Source: Pseudoflavonifractor sp. 60 (GTDB lineage: Bacteria; Bacillota; Clostridia; Oscillospirales; Oscillospiraceae). Taken from it: 64,000 bases of DNA. Position 1 is the first letter of the stretch. Every line of letters begins with the position of its first letter. Where the stretch lies: positions 21,591-85,590 of the forward strand of contig NZ_QWKI01000038.1 of NCBI RefSeq assembly GCF_009911645.1, read 5' to 3'. A program made the translations under genes and the position numbers. A model generated the notes under the pieces. It was given only the letters and a program-made list of their open reading frames with translations, did no database searches and had not been told where the DNA came from. Shown one piece after another: positions 21,622 through 30,696 of the stretch.

Positions 21622-22965
21622 ATGAATAACTACGCCTACCGCGTACTGGAACGGCTTCGTCAGAAGTACCCCGGCGAGTCGGAGTACCTCCAATCCGTCC
21701 AGACCTGGCTGGAGATGATCGATCCCGCCCTGGACAACCCCCGCTACGAGAAGCTGGACCTGCTCACCCGCATGGTGGAGCCCGAGCGGATGGTCACCTT
21801 CCTGGTGCCCTGGGTGGACGACAAGGGCAATGCCCACACCAACCACGGCTACCGGGTCCAGTTCAACAGCGCCATCGGTCCCTATAAGGGCGGCCTGCGG
21901 TTCCACCCCTCGGTGAATGAGAGCGTGGTGAAGTTCCTGGGCTTTGAGCAGACCTATAAGAACGCCCTCACCGGCCTGCCCATCGGCGGGGCCTCCGGCG
22001 GCTCCGACTTCGACCCCCGGGGCAAGAGCGACCGGGAGATCATGCGCTTCTGCCAGTCCTTTATGAATGCCCTGTACCGCTATATCGGCGCGGACACCGA
22101 TATCCCCGCCGGCGACATCGGCGTGGGCGCCAAGGAGATCGGCTACCTCTACGGTCAGTACAAGCGCCTGCTGGGCAAGGCGGAGAGCTCCGCCCTGACC
22201 GGCAAGGGCCTGACCTACGGCGGCAGCAAGGTCCGCCTGGAGGCCGCCGGCTCCGGCACCGTCTACTTCCTGGCCCGAATGGTGGAGAGCAAGGGGGACA
22301 CCCTGGAAGGCAAGACCATTGCCGTGTCCGGCTTTGGCAACATGACCTGGGGCGTGTGCCGCAAGGCGGCTCAGCTGGGGGCAAAGGTAGTGACCCTCTC
22401 CGGCCCCGACGGCTACGTCTACGATCCCGAGGGCGTCACCACCAGGGAGAAGCTGGACTATCTCCTGGAGATGCGCGCCGCCGGCGGCGACCGGGTGTCC
22501 GCCTATGCCCGCAAGTTTGGCGTGGAGTTCTTCCCCGGCAAGAAGCCCTGGGAGGTGAAGACGGACATTGTGATCCCCTGCGCAACCCAGAATGAGCTGG
22601 ACGTGGAGGACGCCATCAGCATCCTGGCCAACGACGTGCGCTACTACGTGGAGGGCGCTAATATGCCCGCCACCAGCCAGGCTATGAAGCTGCTGCGCCT
22701 CAGCCCCAAGATCCTCACGGCGGGGGCCAAGGCCTCCGGCTCCGGCGGTGTGGCCGTGTCCGCCCTGGAGATGGCTCAGAACTCCATCCGCTACAACTGG
22801 ACCCGGGACGAGGTGGACGACAAGCTGCGCCAGATCATGAGCGCCATCTACGACGCCTCCGCCACTGCCGCTGAGGAATACGGCCTGGGAGACGACCTGA
22901 TTGCCGGCAACGATATCGCCGCCTTCAAGAAGATTTCCGAGGCGATGATTGCCCAGGGACTGTAA
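21622..22965 (+). CDS. Glutamate dehydrogenase paralogue lacking the catalytic lysine
   Basis: A 447-residue full-length GDH homologue, more like the clostridial NAD-type enzyme than like its neighbour (YVYDPEGVTT, FGVEFFPGKKPWEVKTD). Most active-site segments are intact: [13 protein letters not shown] with Lys89, FEQTYKNALTGLP with Lys113, and PAGDIGVG with Asp165. But the catalytic Lys125 of GGAKGGSDF is Ser125 (codon TCC, 21994-21996), and the conserved NAGGV reads GSGGV. The nucleotide fold (SGFGNMTWGVCRKAAQLG) is intact. The frame is undamaged, so it is not a pseudogene; it should not work as an ordinary GDH and may have a different substrate or act as a partner subunit. Confidence 0.92.
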   Translation: MNNYAYRVLERLRQKYPGESEYLQSVQTWLEMIDPALDNPRYEKLDLLTRMVEPERMVTFLVPWVDDKGNAHTNHGYRVQFNSAIGPYKGGLRFHPSVNESVVKFLGFEQTYKNALTGLPIGGASGGSDFDPRGKSDREIMRFCQSFMNALYRYIGADTDIPAGDIGVGAKEIGYLYGQYKRLLGKAESSALTGKGLTYGGSKVRLEAAGSGTVYFLARMVESKGDTLEGKTIAVSGFGNMTWGVCRKAAQLGAKVVTLSGPDGYVYDPEGVTTREKLDYLLEMRAAGGDRVSAYARKFGVEFFPGKKPWEVKTDIVIPCATQNELDVEDAISILANDVRYYVEGANMPATSQAMKLLRLSPKILTAGAKASGSGGVAVSALEMAQNSIRYNWTRDEVDDKLRQIMSAIYDASATAAEEYGLGDDLIAGNDIAAFKKISEAMIAQGL

Positions 22966-22974
22966 CTAAATTTC

Positions 22975-23005
22975 AGGGACGCGCCATGGGGCGCGTCCCT
23001 GTTTT
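22975..23005 (+). terminator. Terminator of the gdh operon
   Basis: Perfect arms AGGGACGCGCC (22975-22985) and GGCGCGTCCCT (22990-23000) followed by GTTTT, 10 bases after the stop. Confidence 0.85.
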
Positions 23006-23048
23006 ACTGTATTAAATAATGCTTCCTTATTTGCGCCGGTTTAGGGAT

Positions 23049-23738
23049 TTAGCCCCCTGTTTCCCTGGACTGACTTATCAGCTGGCTGATTTTATTGTCA
23101 GCGGCCTGTTTGGCGGTTTTGGTGGTCTCCTCAACGGTGGGGATGTGAATATCCTTCAGCGCATAGGGGTCGTTGAGCCGCAGGCCGGTACCAGTGAGCA
23201 TAGCCCGCACCTGGGTATAGGTCCACTGCCGCTCAGCGGCCGGCATACTGGCGTCAAAGAAGTCAGACCAGGAGCACTGGTACTTGCCGGCGATGAAGTT
23301 CAGCTGGCTGGGCAGGTCCCGCCCCAGGGGGCTGTGCAGGGCCTCCTGATAGGCGCCGGCGTAGTAGTCCTGGATAGCGCCCACGGCGGTGTCCCGGAAC
23401 TGGACCGCCTGGGAGACATAGGAGTCAAAATAGGTTTTGCACCAGATCTGCCCGTCCGGGTCGACGGCGGCGTTCCAGTTGATCTCCAGCTCCTGCTGTT
23501 CCAGCTGTGCCCGAACCGCGGAGATAAATTCCTCTTTTGACATGGAGTCCCAATTGATCCCCAGGGGTTCCCGGCTCTGGCGGGGTTCCAGCTCCGATAC
23601 AGCCTGACGGCCCTCCGGGGAGAGCTCCAGCTTGTCCTGGGACTGGTCTCCAGGGGACTGCTGTTCCTCAGCGGCGGCGGAGCGGGCGGTTCGGATCAGC
23701 GCCAGCTGACTGGTATTGTAGACAGGGGCCACATTCAT
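23049..23738 (-). CDS. Hypothetical protein (229 aa)
   Basis: I do not recognise this protein. It is soluble, with no signal peptide or membrane segment. The first 60 residues look disordered and polar (AAAEEQQSPGDQSQDK); the rest is helical, with aromatic-rich stretches such as WCKTYFDSYVSQAVQF and YQCSWSDFFDAS. The N-terminal pattern (a short start, then a Gln/Ser/Pro-rich linker with LSPEGRQAV) is reminiscent of clostridial proteins of unknown function. A weak ribosome site (GAGGGAGG, minus strand) precedes the ATG. It stands alone between the gdh terminator and rqcH. Confidence 0.6.
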   Translation of the reverse strand: MNVAPVYNTSQLALIRTARSAAAEEQQSPGDQSQDKLELSPEGRQAVSELEPRQSREPLGINWDSMSKEEFISAVRAQLEQQELEINWNAAVDPDGQIWCKTYFDSYVSQAVQFRDTAVGAIQDYYAGAYQEALHSPLGRDLPSQLNFIAGKYQCSWSDFFDASMPAAERQWTYTQVRAMLTGTGLRLNDPYALKDIHIPTVEETTKTAKQAADNKISQLISQSRETGG

Positions 23739-23824
23739 CGCAGGTTCCTCCCTCGCAGTGATATATAAGAAATATCGGCAGGGAGATGAAAAAAATAAGC
23801 GGCGGAGACCGCCGCTTGCTGTGC

Positions 23825-25621
23825 TTATTTTACTCTCAGCCGCTTGGCCAGCTCCCCGTCGGGGGTCACCTGAGCGGTCTCATAGGTGGTGTAGATCACC
23901 ATGCCGGGCCGGGCGCCTCCCGGTTTTTTCACATACCGGACGGGGGTGTAGTCCACCGGCACCTTGCTGCTGTCCCGGCCCTGGGAGAACCAGGCGGCCA
24001 GGATGGCGGCCTCATTCAGGCTTTGCAGGTCGGGCTGCCCCCCCTCCGTCCACAAGATGACGTGGGAGCCGTGGATCTTCTGAGTGTGGAACCAGATGTC
24101 CCCCTTACCCGCCAGCTTGCAGGTGAGCAGGTCGTTCTGGCTGTTGTTTTTGCCCACGGAGATGCGCAGGCCGGCGGTGGAGCGGAACTCCATGGGCTTG
24201 GAGGCAACCCGCCTGCCCCGGTCCTTGGCCTTGCCGGGACGGCGAAGGTAGCCGGTGTCCGCCAGCTCCTGCCGGATTTCCGCCAGGTCCCGCTCCCCCT
24301 CGGCCAGGGAGATGGTTTCCAGAACGCTGTTCAGGTAGTCCAGCTCCTTTTGGCCCTTCTCCAGCTGGATGGTGAGCATTTCCTCCGCCTTTTTGGCCCG
24401 GTTATAGTCCTTGTAGTACTTGGCGGCGTTCTGCTGGGGGGTGAGGAGGGGGTCCAGCTTGATCTCGATCTCCCGGCCTTCAGGGTCGTAGAAGTCCACC
24501 GTCCGCAGCCGGGCCATGCCCTTCTCCATCTGGTAGAAGCTGCTGGTGAGAATGTCTCCCAGCTGGCGCAGCCGATCCCGGTCTCGGGTCGCGGCCAGCT
24601 CCTTCTCCTGGTTGCCGATTTTACGGGCGGTGCGGTCCCGGGCGTTGGTGACCGCCTTAATCAGGTCCTGGCCCTTCTGCTTCACCCGGTCCTGGCGCTC
24701 CCGCTGCTCAAAAAAGGCGTCCAGCAGGGGGGAGAAGGCGGGCCACTGGTCCACCTGGGCGGCTCCCTCATACTGGCCCACAGGCAGGAAGGTGAAGTCC
24801 TTGGGCCGGCCCTCCATGGAGATCATGGTGGGGACCCGGGGAGCCTCCCGAAGGGCCTCCAGCTGGTCCAACAGCCGGGCTTGCCCCTCTGGGCCCAGAA
24901 GGTTGAGCCGCACGTCGGCAGCGCCCCCTGCCCGGTGGGCCAGCTCCCGGCAGACGAGGGGGGACAGGCCGCCGAAGGTGTCCAGCAGCCACCGGTCCGC
25001 CTGGGCCTCCTCCGGGGCGGCAGAGAGGAGGGCCTCCAGCCGTGCCCGGTCTGCGGTCAAGGGATTTTCCTTGTTGACCCCCGGAGGGAGATGGTAGAAC
25101 ATCCCCGGCTGGAGGACACGGTACCGCACTGCGTCGGGCTGGTCTTCCCGCTGGAGAAGCAGCTTGTCCGCGCCGTCCAGCCCCACGTGGCGGATGCAGT
25201 CCAGAATGCGGCCCTCCCCGTCCAGCAGGACCAGATTGGTCTTGTGGCTGATGGCCTCCAGCACCAGGCGGCGCTCTACCCGGTCCCCCAGCTCGTTCAG
25301 GGCCTCAAAGCGCAGGGTCACGACCCGTTCCAGGGGAGTCTGGACCAGCTCCAGCAGCCGGGCCCCGGACAGGTGCTTGCGCAGCAGCATACAGAACATG
25401 GGGGGCTTCTCTGGATTTTCCAGGGGCAGGGTGGTCAGGTGGAGCCGGGGATGGGCCGGGTTGGCCGACAGCAGCAGCCGCACGTTCCCCGCCGCGGGGG
25501 AGCGCAGAGCAAAAATTACCTCGTCACGTCCGGGCTGGTAGATCTTGTCAACCCGCCCTCCGGACAGGGTCGCATTCAGCTCGTGGATGACGCCGGACAG
25601 GCACAGCGCGTCTAAGGGCAT
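23825..25621 (-). CDS. rqcH: Ribosome quality-control protein RqcH (NFACT family)
   Basis: Binds stalled 50S subunits carrying peptidyl-tRNA and recruits tRNA-Ala to add C-terminal alanine tails; older names call it fibronectin-binding protein FbpA. The 598-residue protein has NFACT-N at the start (DALCLSGVIHELNATLSGGRVDKI, ANPAHPRLHLT, MLLRKHLSGARL), a central coiled coil rich in Arg/Lys/Glu (about 270-430) and NFACT-R at the end (RISVGKNNSQNDLLT, KGDIWFHTQKIHGSHVIL). I start at ATG 25621; the longer frame upstream is an AT-rich hairpin region. It is a single gene here. Confidence 0.93.
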   Translation of the reverse strand: MPLDALCLSGVIHELNATLSGGRVDKIYQPGRDEVIFALRSPAAGNVRLLLSANPAHPRLHLTTLPLENPEKPPMFCMLLRKHLSGARLLELVQTPLERVVTLRFEALNELGDRVERRLVLEAISHKTNLVLLDGEGRILDCIRHVGLDGADKLLLQREDQPDAVRYRVLQPGMFYHLPPGVNKENPLTADRARLEALLSAAPEEAQADRWLLDTFGGLSPLVCRELAHRAGGAADVRLNLLGPEGQARLLDQLEALREAPRVPTMISMEGRPKDFTFLPVGQYEGAAQVDQWPAFSPLLDAFFEQRERQDRVKQKGQDLIKAVTNARDRTARKIGNQEKELAATRDRDRLRQLGDILTSSFYQMEKGMARLRTVDFYDPEGREIEIKLDPLLTPQQNAAKYYKDYNRAKKAEEMLTIQLEKGQKELDYLNSVLETISLAEGERDLAEIRQELADTGYLRRPGKAKDRGRRVASKPMEFRSTAGLRISVGKNNSQNDLLTCKLAGKGDIWFHTQKIHGSHVILWTEGGQPDLQSLNEAAILAAWFSQGRDSSKVPVDYTPVRYVKKPGGARPGMVIYTTYETAQVTPDGELAKRLRVK

Positions 25622-25647
25622 GGGGGCTACCTTCTTTCGCCAATTTT

Positions 25648-25675
25648 CTTCCTTTTTCTTGAAAGAAAAAGGAAG
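25648..25675. other. AT-rich perfect hairpin between two genes
   Basis: CTTCCTTTTTCTT (25648-25660) and its exact complement (25663-25675) with a two-base loop, between the 118-residue gene and rqcH. It lacks a separate T tract but could end transcription on the minus strand or be a small genomic repeat; a related AT-rich string occurs near 29505-29530. Confidence 0.4.
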
Positions 25676-25711
25676 CGAAAAAGAACTTTTGCGCAAAACT
25701 GCGTTTTGCTT

Positions 25712-26068
25712 CTATATGTTATCAGAGGGATTTAGGGTTTTTATGATTTCAATTGCTCCAATGATATGGGAGTTGAACTGGTCCAGCCCTTCGGCGGGGA
25801 TCCAGAGCTCCTGGTGGTAGGAGCGGCCCACCGTGTGGATTGGATATTTTTTCAGGAAGTGGTCGTCCACCTGAAACCGGGTCACATAGCCCCGGAAGCC
25901 GGAGGATGGGTCCCGGGTATTCCACTTTTCGGCAATTTCCGTGGCGTACTGTTCATTGAGGACAGGGTAGAAGATGGGCTGTTCAGGCAGACGGGGCGGG
26001 AAGCGGGTGAAGCCGCTGGCCTCAATCAGGGCCAGCTCCTGTTCCCCTACGGGTCTATACAGTATCAT
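25712..26068 (-). CDS. Small conserved hypothetical protein (118 aa)
   Basis: A compact soluble protein opening MILYRPVGEQELALIEASGF and containing PPRLPEQPIFYPVLNEQYA, GYVTRFQVDD and HQELWIPAEGLDQFN. From memory this pattern matches short proteins labelled 'ADP-ribosylation/crystallin J1', whose function is not established; no catalytic residues can be named. It lies 17 bases downstream of a SUKH-domain gene on the same strand, and SUKH genes often travel with such small proteins. Confidence is good that it is a gene, low for any role. Confidence 0.7.
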   Translation of the reverse strand: MILYRPVGEQELALIEASGFTRFPPRLPEQPIFYPVLNEQYATEIAEKWNTRDPSSGFRGYVTRFQVDDHFLKKYPIHTVGRSYHQELWIPAEGLDQFNSHIIGAIEIIKTLNPSDNI

Positions 26069-26085
26069 AACGCAGGAGGCCCCTT

Positions 26086-26619
26086 TCAGTAAGGAAACTC
26101 GGCGAAATAATCTACCTCGTCCCCGTCGGTGAGCCAGCGCTCAAACCAGCCTAAAAAGTCCTGGCGCTGGCAGCAGGGCTGGACGCCCATTTCGCAGAAA
26201 TGCCAGACCTCGCCCCGGCAAGGGCCGGTGATGACCAGCTCAAAGGTCTGGGCGCAGCCGATGTCGATGAGCTCCAGCGTTCCGCTGGTGAAGGGATTGC
26301 CGAAGGGCGGCTCCTCGCCCTCCTCCAGATCGTCCCATTCCTCCCAATGTTCCTCATAGCGGAAGGGCTGGGCGTAGTTTTCCACCTCACGCTTTGCTTT
26401 AAGAGTCAGAAGGTCAAAGCCGCCGAACATCTCGCAGCCGTCGCCCACCTCCCCCAGGAAGCGGCGGTAGCCCTCGGGCAGGGTGACCCCATGTTTTTGC
26501 TCAAAGGAACGGATTTTTTCCTCGGACAGCACCGGCCCCATTTGAATGTCCTGTTTCTGGATTGCCGCCTTGATCCGCGCTAAAACGGCGTCGTATTCTT
26601 CCGTCTTGTAAATTGGCAT
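26086..26619 (-). CDS. SMI1/KNR4 (SUKH) family protein
   Basis: A 177-residue soluble protein with the SUKH pattern: LSEEKIRSFEQKHGVTLPEGYRRFLGEVGDG at residues about 29-60, then FDLLTLKAKREVE, IGCAQTFELVITGPCRGEVWHF and the closing FLGWFERWL. It is a second, diverged SUKH protein in this window (the other ends near 745). It is 3 bases downstream of mrnC and 17 upstream of a small orphan gene. As for the other copy, no toxin with a recognisable domain is adjacent, so an immunity role is only a family-level possibility. Confidence 0.85.
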   Translation of the reverse strand: MPIYKTEEYDAVLARIKAAIQKQDIQMGPVLSEEKIRSFEQKHGVTLPEGYRRFLGEVGDGCEMFGGFDLLTLKAKREVENYAQPFRYEEHWEEWDDLEEGEEPPFGNPFTSGTLELIDIGCAQTFELVITGPCRGEVWHFCEMGVQPCCQRQDFLGWFERWLTDGDEVDYFAEFPY

Positions 26620-26622
26620 GGT

Positions 26623-27024
26623 TTATTCCTCCATCATCACAGAAAAAAGTTCGTTGAGCCGCTCCGTCCGGCCCTGGAGGTACAGCCAGCCGAACAGGGC
26701 TTCCAGGCCGGTAGCGGTCTGGTACTGGGCCCGGCTGGCGGCCTTGGGGATGGAGTGGGGGGCGGTGTTCCGGCCCCGGCGGAAGACGTCGTTTTCCTCC
26801 TGGGTCAGCAGCGGCTGGAGTTTTTCGAACCGCTCCGCCTGGGCGGGGGCGGCCACGTACTGGATGGTGGCCCTGTGCAGGTCCTTGGCCTTGGCCTTGC
26901 CGTGGAGCACCAGCCAGGAGCGGACCAGCAGCTCATACACCCCGTCCCCCAGGTGGGCCAGCCCCAGGGTTGACAGGGACAGCAGGGCGTTGTGGTCCAG
27001 ATTCAGGTGAAAATAGTCGGTCAT
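26623..27024 (-). CDS. mrnC: Mini-ribonuclease 3
   Basis: Ribonuclease III-like enzyme without the double-strand-binding domain; in Bacillus it matures 23S rRNA ends. The 133-residue protein has the RNase III signature LAHLGDGVYELLVRSWLV, with the acidic residue of the catalytic site, and the C-terminal helix ATGLEALFGWLYLQG carrying the second acidic residue. ATG 27024 is preferred over the slightly longer frame because AAGGAG sits 9 bases before it. In many Bacillota mrnC follows cysS; here it is followed by two small orphan genes and diverges from comEC. Confidence 0.92.
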   Translation of the reverse strand: MTDYFHLNLDHNALLSLSTLGLAHLGDGVYELLVRSWLVLHGKAKAKDLHRATIQYVAAPAQAERFEKLQPLLTQEENDVFRRGRNTAPHSIPKAASRAQYQTATGLEALFGWLYLQGRTERLNELFSVMMEE

Positions 27025-27138
27025 AGCGGGCAGCTCCTTTTGCAAAGTGAAGTGATTTTATCACAGTTTCGGGGGAATGGCAAGTGGGGCGTCCCCCTTT
27101 CCGATGGGAGAAGCCTCTCTTGCATTTTTCGTGAACAC

Positions 27139-29487
27139 ATGGTAACCTTGAAGAAAAGCGGAAAGAGGGTTGGGCAGTTGCGTATCCTGGCTACCTTCGC
27201 CTTCTCCTTTGCCGCCGCCGTGTTCTGCGCCGTCTACGGACAGCTGGACGCCTTTCTGCTCCCTCTGGGCGGCGGGCTGGCCCTGGCGGCGGCAGTGTTG
27301 GGGATTCTGCTGCGAAAAAAAGGTCACCGCCGCACCCGGGTCCTGTTGATGTTATTCGGTTTGGCGGCAGGATTTATGTGGACGGCGGTCTACATGGTGA
27401 TTTTTTTCCGGCCCGCCCAGGCGCTGGACAACCGAACGGTCCGTCTGAGGGCCACTGTGTCCGACTGGCCCCAGGAGGGGAGCTACGGCGGCTGTACCGT
27501 TTTGGTGCGGGCGGAGACGGAGGGCGGGGTTACGCTGTCCGCCATTCTCTACACCGACCAGCAAGGGGCGGACCTGCGGCCCGGAGATCAAATCGAGACC
27601 ATTGCCCACTGTACCCTGGGGGACCGCACCTTTGCCGGGGAGAAGATCACCTACTACACCGCCAAGGGCATATTCCTCCGGGCCACCGCCTACGGACGGC
27701 TGGAGGTGGAGCGCCCGAAGCGGATACCGCCCCGCTGCTATGCCGCCTGGGCTGCCCGGGCGTTGAAGCGCGGCATTGACGCCGCCTTTCCAGAGGACGT
27801 CTCCGGCTTTGTGAAGGCCCTGGTGACGGGCAACCGGGACAGCCTTACCGACGAGTTTACCACCTCCCTGGAGCGCACCGGGCTGAGCCACACGGTGGCG
27901 GTGTCCGGGATGCACCTGGCCTACCTGTCCGGCGTTCTGACCCGGCTGCTGGGGCGGGGAAAGCGGAGCACCGCCGTGCTGACCATTCTGTGGGCTGCGC
28001 TGTTCTGCGGGATTGCGGGCAACACCCCTTCGGTGCTCCGGGCGGCGGTGATGATTGTGATGCTCCAGCTGGCCCCTCTGCTGTGCCGGGAGCGGGACGG
28101 CCCCACCGCCCTGGCGCTGGCCCTGCTCCTGCTACTGGCGGCCAATCCCTTTGCCGCCGCCCACGTGGGGCTCCAGCTGTCCTTCGCGGCGGTAGCGGGG
28201 ATTTTGCTGGTGTCGGACCGGATTCAAGACGGTCTTCTGAGGCGCTTCCACATGGACCGGCTGGGGAAGCCCAAAAGCTGGCGGCAGAGGCTGCTGCGGG
28301 CAGGACCGCGGTTTGCGGTCTCTAACCTGTCCGCAACCCTGGGGGCCTCGGTGCTCACTGTGCCCCTGGTGGCCCTCCATTTTAATATGGTGTCCCTCAT
28401 TGCGCCCCTGTCCAACCTGCTCACCCTGTGGGCCATTGGCTACCTGTTTCTGGGGGGCATGGCGGTGGGAGTACTGGCCAACCTTTGGCTGGCGGGGGCG
28501 GCGGTCCTGGCGATTCCCTTTACCGCCCTGGCCCGCTACCTCCAGTGGGTTGTGGCGCTGCTGGCCGGATCTGATCTGGCGGCCCTGTCCCTGAACTCCA
28601 TCTACTGCCGGGCCTGGCTGGTGCTGGTGTACGCCCTGCTGCTGGTCTCGGTGCGGATGAAGGGGCGGCGTCCGGTGTGGATGCCCGTTGCCGCCGGAGC
28701 TGTAGCGCTGGGGGCGGCAATCGCCCTGACCCGGGCCGCCTTTTTCTGGGGCGACTTGGGAGTCACGGTGTTGGACGTGGGCCAGGGGCAGAGCGTTCTG
28801 GTGCGCACAGGGGTCTTCCTGACCCTGGTAGACTGCGGCGGCGACAGCCGGGAGGGACCCGGGAAGACGACCGCCGACTACCTCCAGTCCCTGGGGCTGG
28901 GCGGGATTGACCTGCTGGTGGTGTCCCACTACCACGCCGACCACGCCAACGGGATTGGACAGCTGCTGGAGCGGATTTCGGTCCGGGAAATCGCTCTGCC
29001 CGATGTGGAGGCGGACAGCCCGCTGCGGGCGGAGATTTTAGCTGCGGCCCAGGCGCGGGAGATACCCGTATCCTTCATCCGAGGGGAGAGGACCGTTGAC
29101 AGCGGGGAAGACTGTCAAATAACCCTTCTCCCGCCCGTGCTGGAGGAAGGGACGGCCAATGAGCTGGGGCTGACGGTGCTGGCCGCGGCGGGAGAGGCGG
29201 ACGTCCTCATCACCGGCGATATGGAGGCGGAGGGGGAACACCGCCTGGTGCAGAGGGCGGACCTGCCCGACATTGAGGTGCTGGTGGCGGGACACCACGG
29301 CTCCGCCACCTCCAGTACCCGGGAGCTGCTGGAGCGGGTTAAGCCGGAGTTTGCCCTGATCTCGGTGGGGGCGGGCAACCGGTACGGCCACCCGGACGGG
29401 GAGGCCCTGCTCCGCCTGGACGAGGCGGGGGCCAAAATATATCGCACCGACCTCTATGGCACCATAGAGGTGAAGCTGAAGGGATAA
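27139..29487 (+). CDS. comEC: ComEC/Rec2 DNA-uptake channel with beta-lactamase-like domain
   Basis: Membrane channel for single-stranded DNA during transformation. About 782 residues: two N-terminal membrane helices, a soluble OB-like region (DNRTVRLRATVSDWPQ), the competence domain starting near VSGFVKALVTGNRD with SHTVAVSGMHLAYLSG, eight or so further helices, and a C-terminal metallo-beta-lactamase-like nuclease domain with SHYHADHANG, ITGDMEAEGE and AGHHGSATS. The start is uncertain: ATG 27139 has no good ribosome site, and the open frame extends upstream to 26992. holA follows, the usual order. No other competence genes are in the window. Confidence 0.9.
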   Translation: MVTLKKSGKRVGQLRILATFAFSFAAAVFCAVYGQLDAFLLPLGGGLALAAAVLGILLRKKGHRRTRVLLMLFGLAAGFMWTAVYMVIFFRPAQALDNRTVRLRATVSDWPQEGSYGGCTVLVRAETEGGVTLSAILYTDQQGADLRPGDQIETIAHCTLGDRTFAGEKITYYTAKGIFLRATAYGRLEVERPKRIPPRCYAAWAARALKRGIDAAFPEDVSGFVKALVTGNRDSLTDEFTTSLERTGLSHTVAVSGMHLAYLSGVLTRLLGRGKRSTAVLTILWAALFCGIAGNTPSVLRAAVMIVMLQLAPLLCRERDGPTALALALLLLLAANPFAAAHVGLQLSFAAVAGILLVSDRIQDGLLRRFHMDRLGKPKSWRQRLLRAGPRFAVSNLSATLGASVLTVPLVALHFNMVSLIAPLSNLLTLWAIGYLFLGGMAVGVLANLWLAGAAVLAIPFTALARYLQWVVALLAGSDLAALSLNSIYCRAWLVLVYALLLVSVRMKGRRPVWMPVAAGAVALGAAIALTRAAFFWGDLGVTVLDVGQGQSVLVRTGVFLTLVDCGGDSREGPGKTTADYLQSLGLGGIDLLVVSHYHADHANGIGQLLERISVREIALPDVEADSPLRAEILAAAQAREIPVSFIRGERTVDSGEDCQITLLPPVLEEGTANELGLTVLAAAGEADVLITGDMEAEGEHRLVQRADLPDIEVLVAGHHGSATSSTRELLERVKPEFALISVGAGNRYGHPDGEALLRLDEAGAKIYRTDLYGTIEVKLKG

Positions 29488-29546
29488 GAAAAAAACGAAG
29501 TTTTTTCAAAAATTTTCTTTCGCTTCCTTACCGCTTCGCGGCACTA

Positions 29547-29596
29547 AGAGCCCCTAAGCTCATGCTGCGCATTCGCTAAGGGGCTCTATGTCTTTT
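29547..29596 (+). terminator. Probable terminator between comEC and holA
   Basis: AGAGCCCCTAAGC (29547-29559) faces GCTAAGGGGCTCT (29575-29587) with one mispairing, followed by ATGTCTTTT. Confidence 0.6.
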
Positions 29597-29651
29597 ATAA
29601 AAGAAAAGAAGAAACGGGAACGAGAGGAAGACACATAAAGGAGGAGCAGCG

Positions 29652-30686
29652 ATGCCGCCGAAGAAAAAGCCGGATACCGCCGGATTTGACCAGCTGAAAA
29701 AGGACCTGACCCAGGGGAAGCCGGGACAGCTGTACATCTTCCACGGGGAGGAGACCTATCTGCGGGACAGCTACCTGCGCAAGCTCCAGGAGGCGGTGCT
29801 CACCGGCGGCCTGGGGGAGTTCAACCGCCACGACCTGGGGGCCAAAGACATGTCCCCCCACGCCCTGGGGGAGGCGGTGGACTGCCTGCCCATGATGGCG
29901 GAGCGGACCTATGTGCAGGTCACCGACTTTGATTTGTTCAAGGCGGGGGAGCGCGACCGGGAGGAGTACGTCCGCATTCTGTCCCACCTGCCGGAGTACT
30001 GCTGCCTGGTGTTCCTGTATGACCTTATCGAGTACAAGCCGGACGCCCGGACCAAGCTGGCGGGGGCGGTGAAGAAGGCGGGGACCGAGGTCAACTTTGC
30101 CCGGCAGGACCAGGGCCAGCTGGTGAAGTGGATTCGGGCCCATTTCCGGGCGCTGGGCAAGGAGATTGAGCCCCGTCTGTGCGGCGAGCTCATCTTTCTG
30201 TGCGGCGACCTGATGCAGAAACTGGGGCAGGAGATCGAGAAAATCGGGGCCTACGCCAAGGGACCCTCCATCACCTGGGCGGACGTGGAGGCGGTGGCAA
30301 CCCCCCAGCTCAGCGCGGTGGTCTTCAAAATTGCAGACGCCATTGGAGAGAAGAACTATGACAGGGCGGCCTCCATCCTGGGGGAGCTGTACCAGATGCA
30401 GAAGAAGCCCCAGGAGATCATGGGGGCCCTAGGCAAGCAGATGCGCCAGTTCTACTCCGCCCAGCTGGCCCAGAGCAGCGGGAAGGGGGCCGACTACGTG
30501 GCGCGGCTGTGGGGGATGAATTACCCGGCCAATCAGCTGATGAACAGCGCCCGCCGGCTGTCCCTGCCCTGGTGCCGCCAGGCGGTGCTGGCCTGCGCCA
30601 GGACGGAGATGGCCATGAAATCCAGCGGCCAGGACGACCAGGAGCTGCTTACCGCCCTGCTGCTGGAGCTGGCCAATACCAGGTGA
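29652..30686 (+). CDS. holA: DNA polymerase III delta subunit
   Basis: Clamp-loader subunit that opens the sliding clamp. The 344-residue protein has the AAA+-like N-terminal part with QLYIFHGEETYLRDSYLRKL (degenerate P-loop, as normal for delta), the middle segment KEIEPRLCGELIFLCGDLMQKLGQEIEKI, and the collar domain (KIADAIGEKNYDRAASIL, LLTALLLELA). AAAGGAGG precedes the ATG. It follows comEC, a common Bacillota order, and the RNase M5 gene begins 10 bases after its stop. Confidence 0.92.
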   Translation: MPPKKKPDTAGFDQLKKDLTQGKPGQLYIFHGEETYLRDSYLRKLQEAVLTGGLGEFNRHDLGAKDMSPHALGEAVDCLPMMAERTYVQVTDFDLFKAGERDREEYVRILSHLPEYCCLVFLYDLIEYKPDARTKLAGAVKKAGTEVNFARQDQGQLVKWIRAHFRALGKEIEPRLCGELIFLCGDLMQKLGQEIEKIGAYAKGPSITWADVEAVATPQLSAVVFKIADAIGEKNYDRAASILGELYQMQKKPQEIMGALGKQMRQFYSAQLAQSSGKGADYVARLWGMNYPANQLMNSARRLSLPWCRQAVLACARTEMAMKSSGQDDQELLTALLLELANTR

Positions 30687-30696
30687 GGGGGCCGCT

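Noticed and set aside
25648..25675. AT-rich palindrome as an insertion-sequence end
   Set aside because: No transposase, no second copy with target duplication; best left as a hairpin or terminator.
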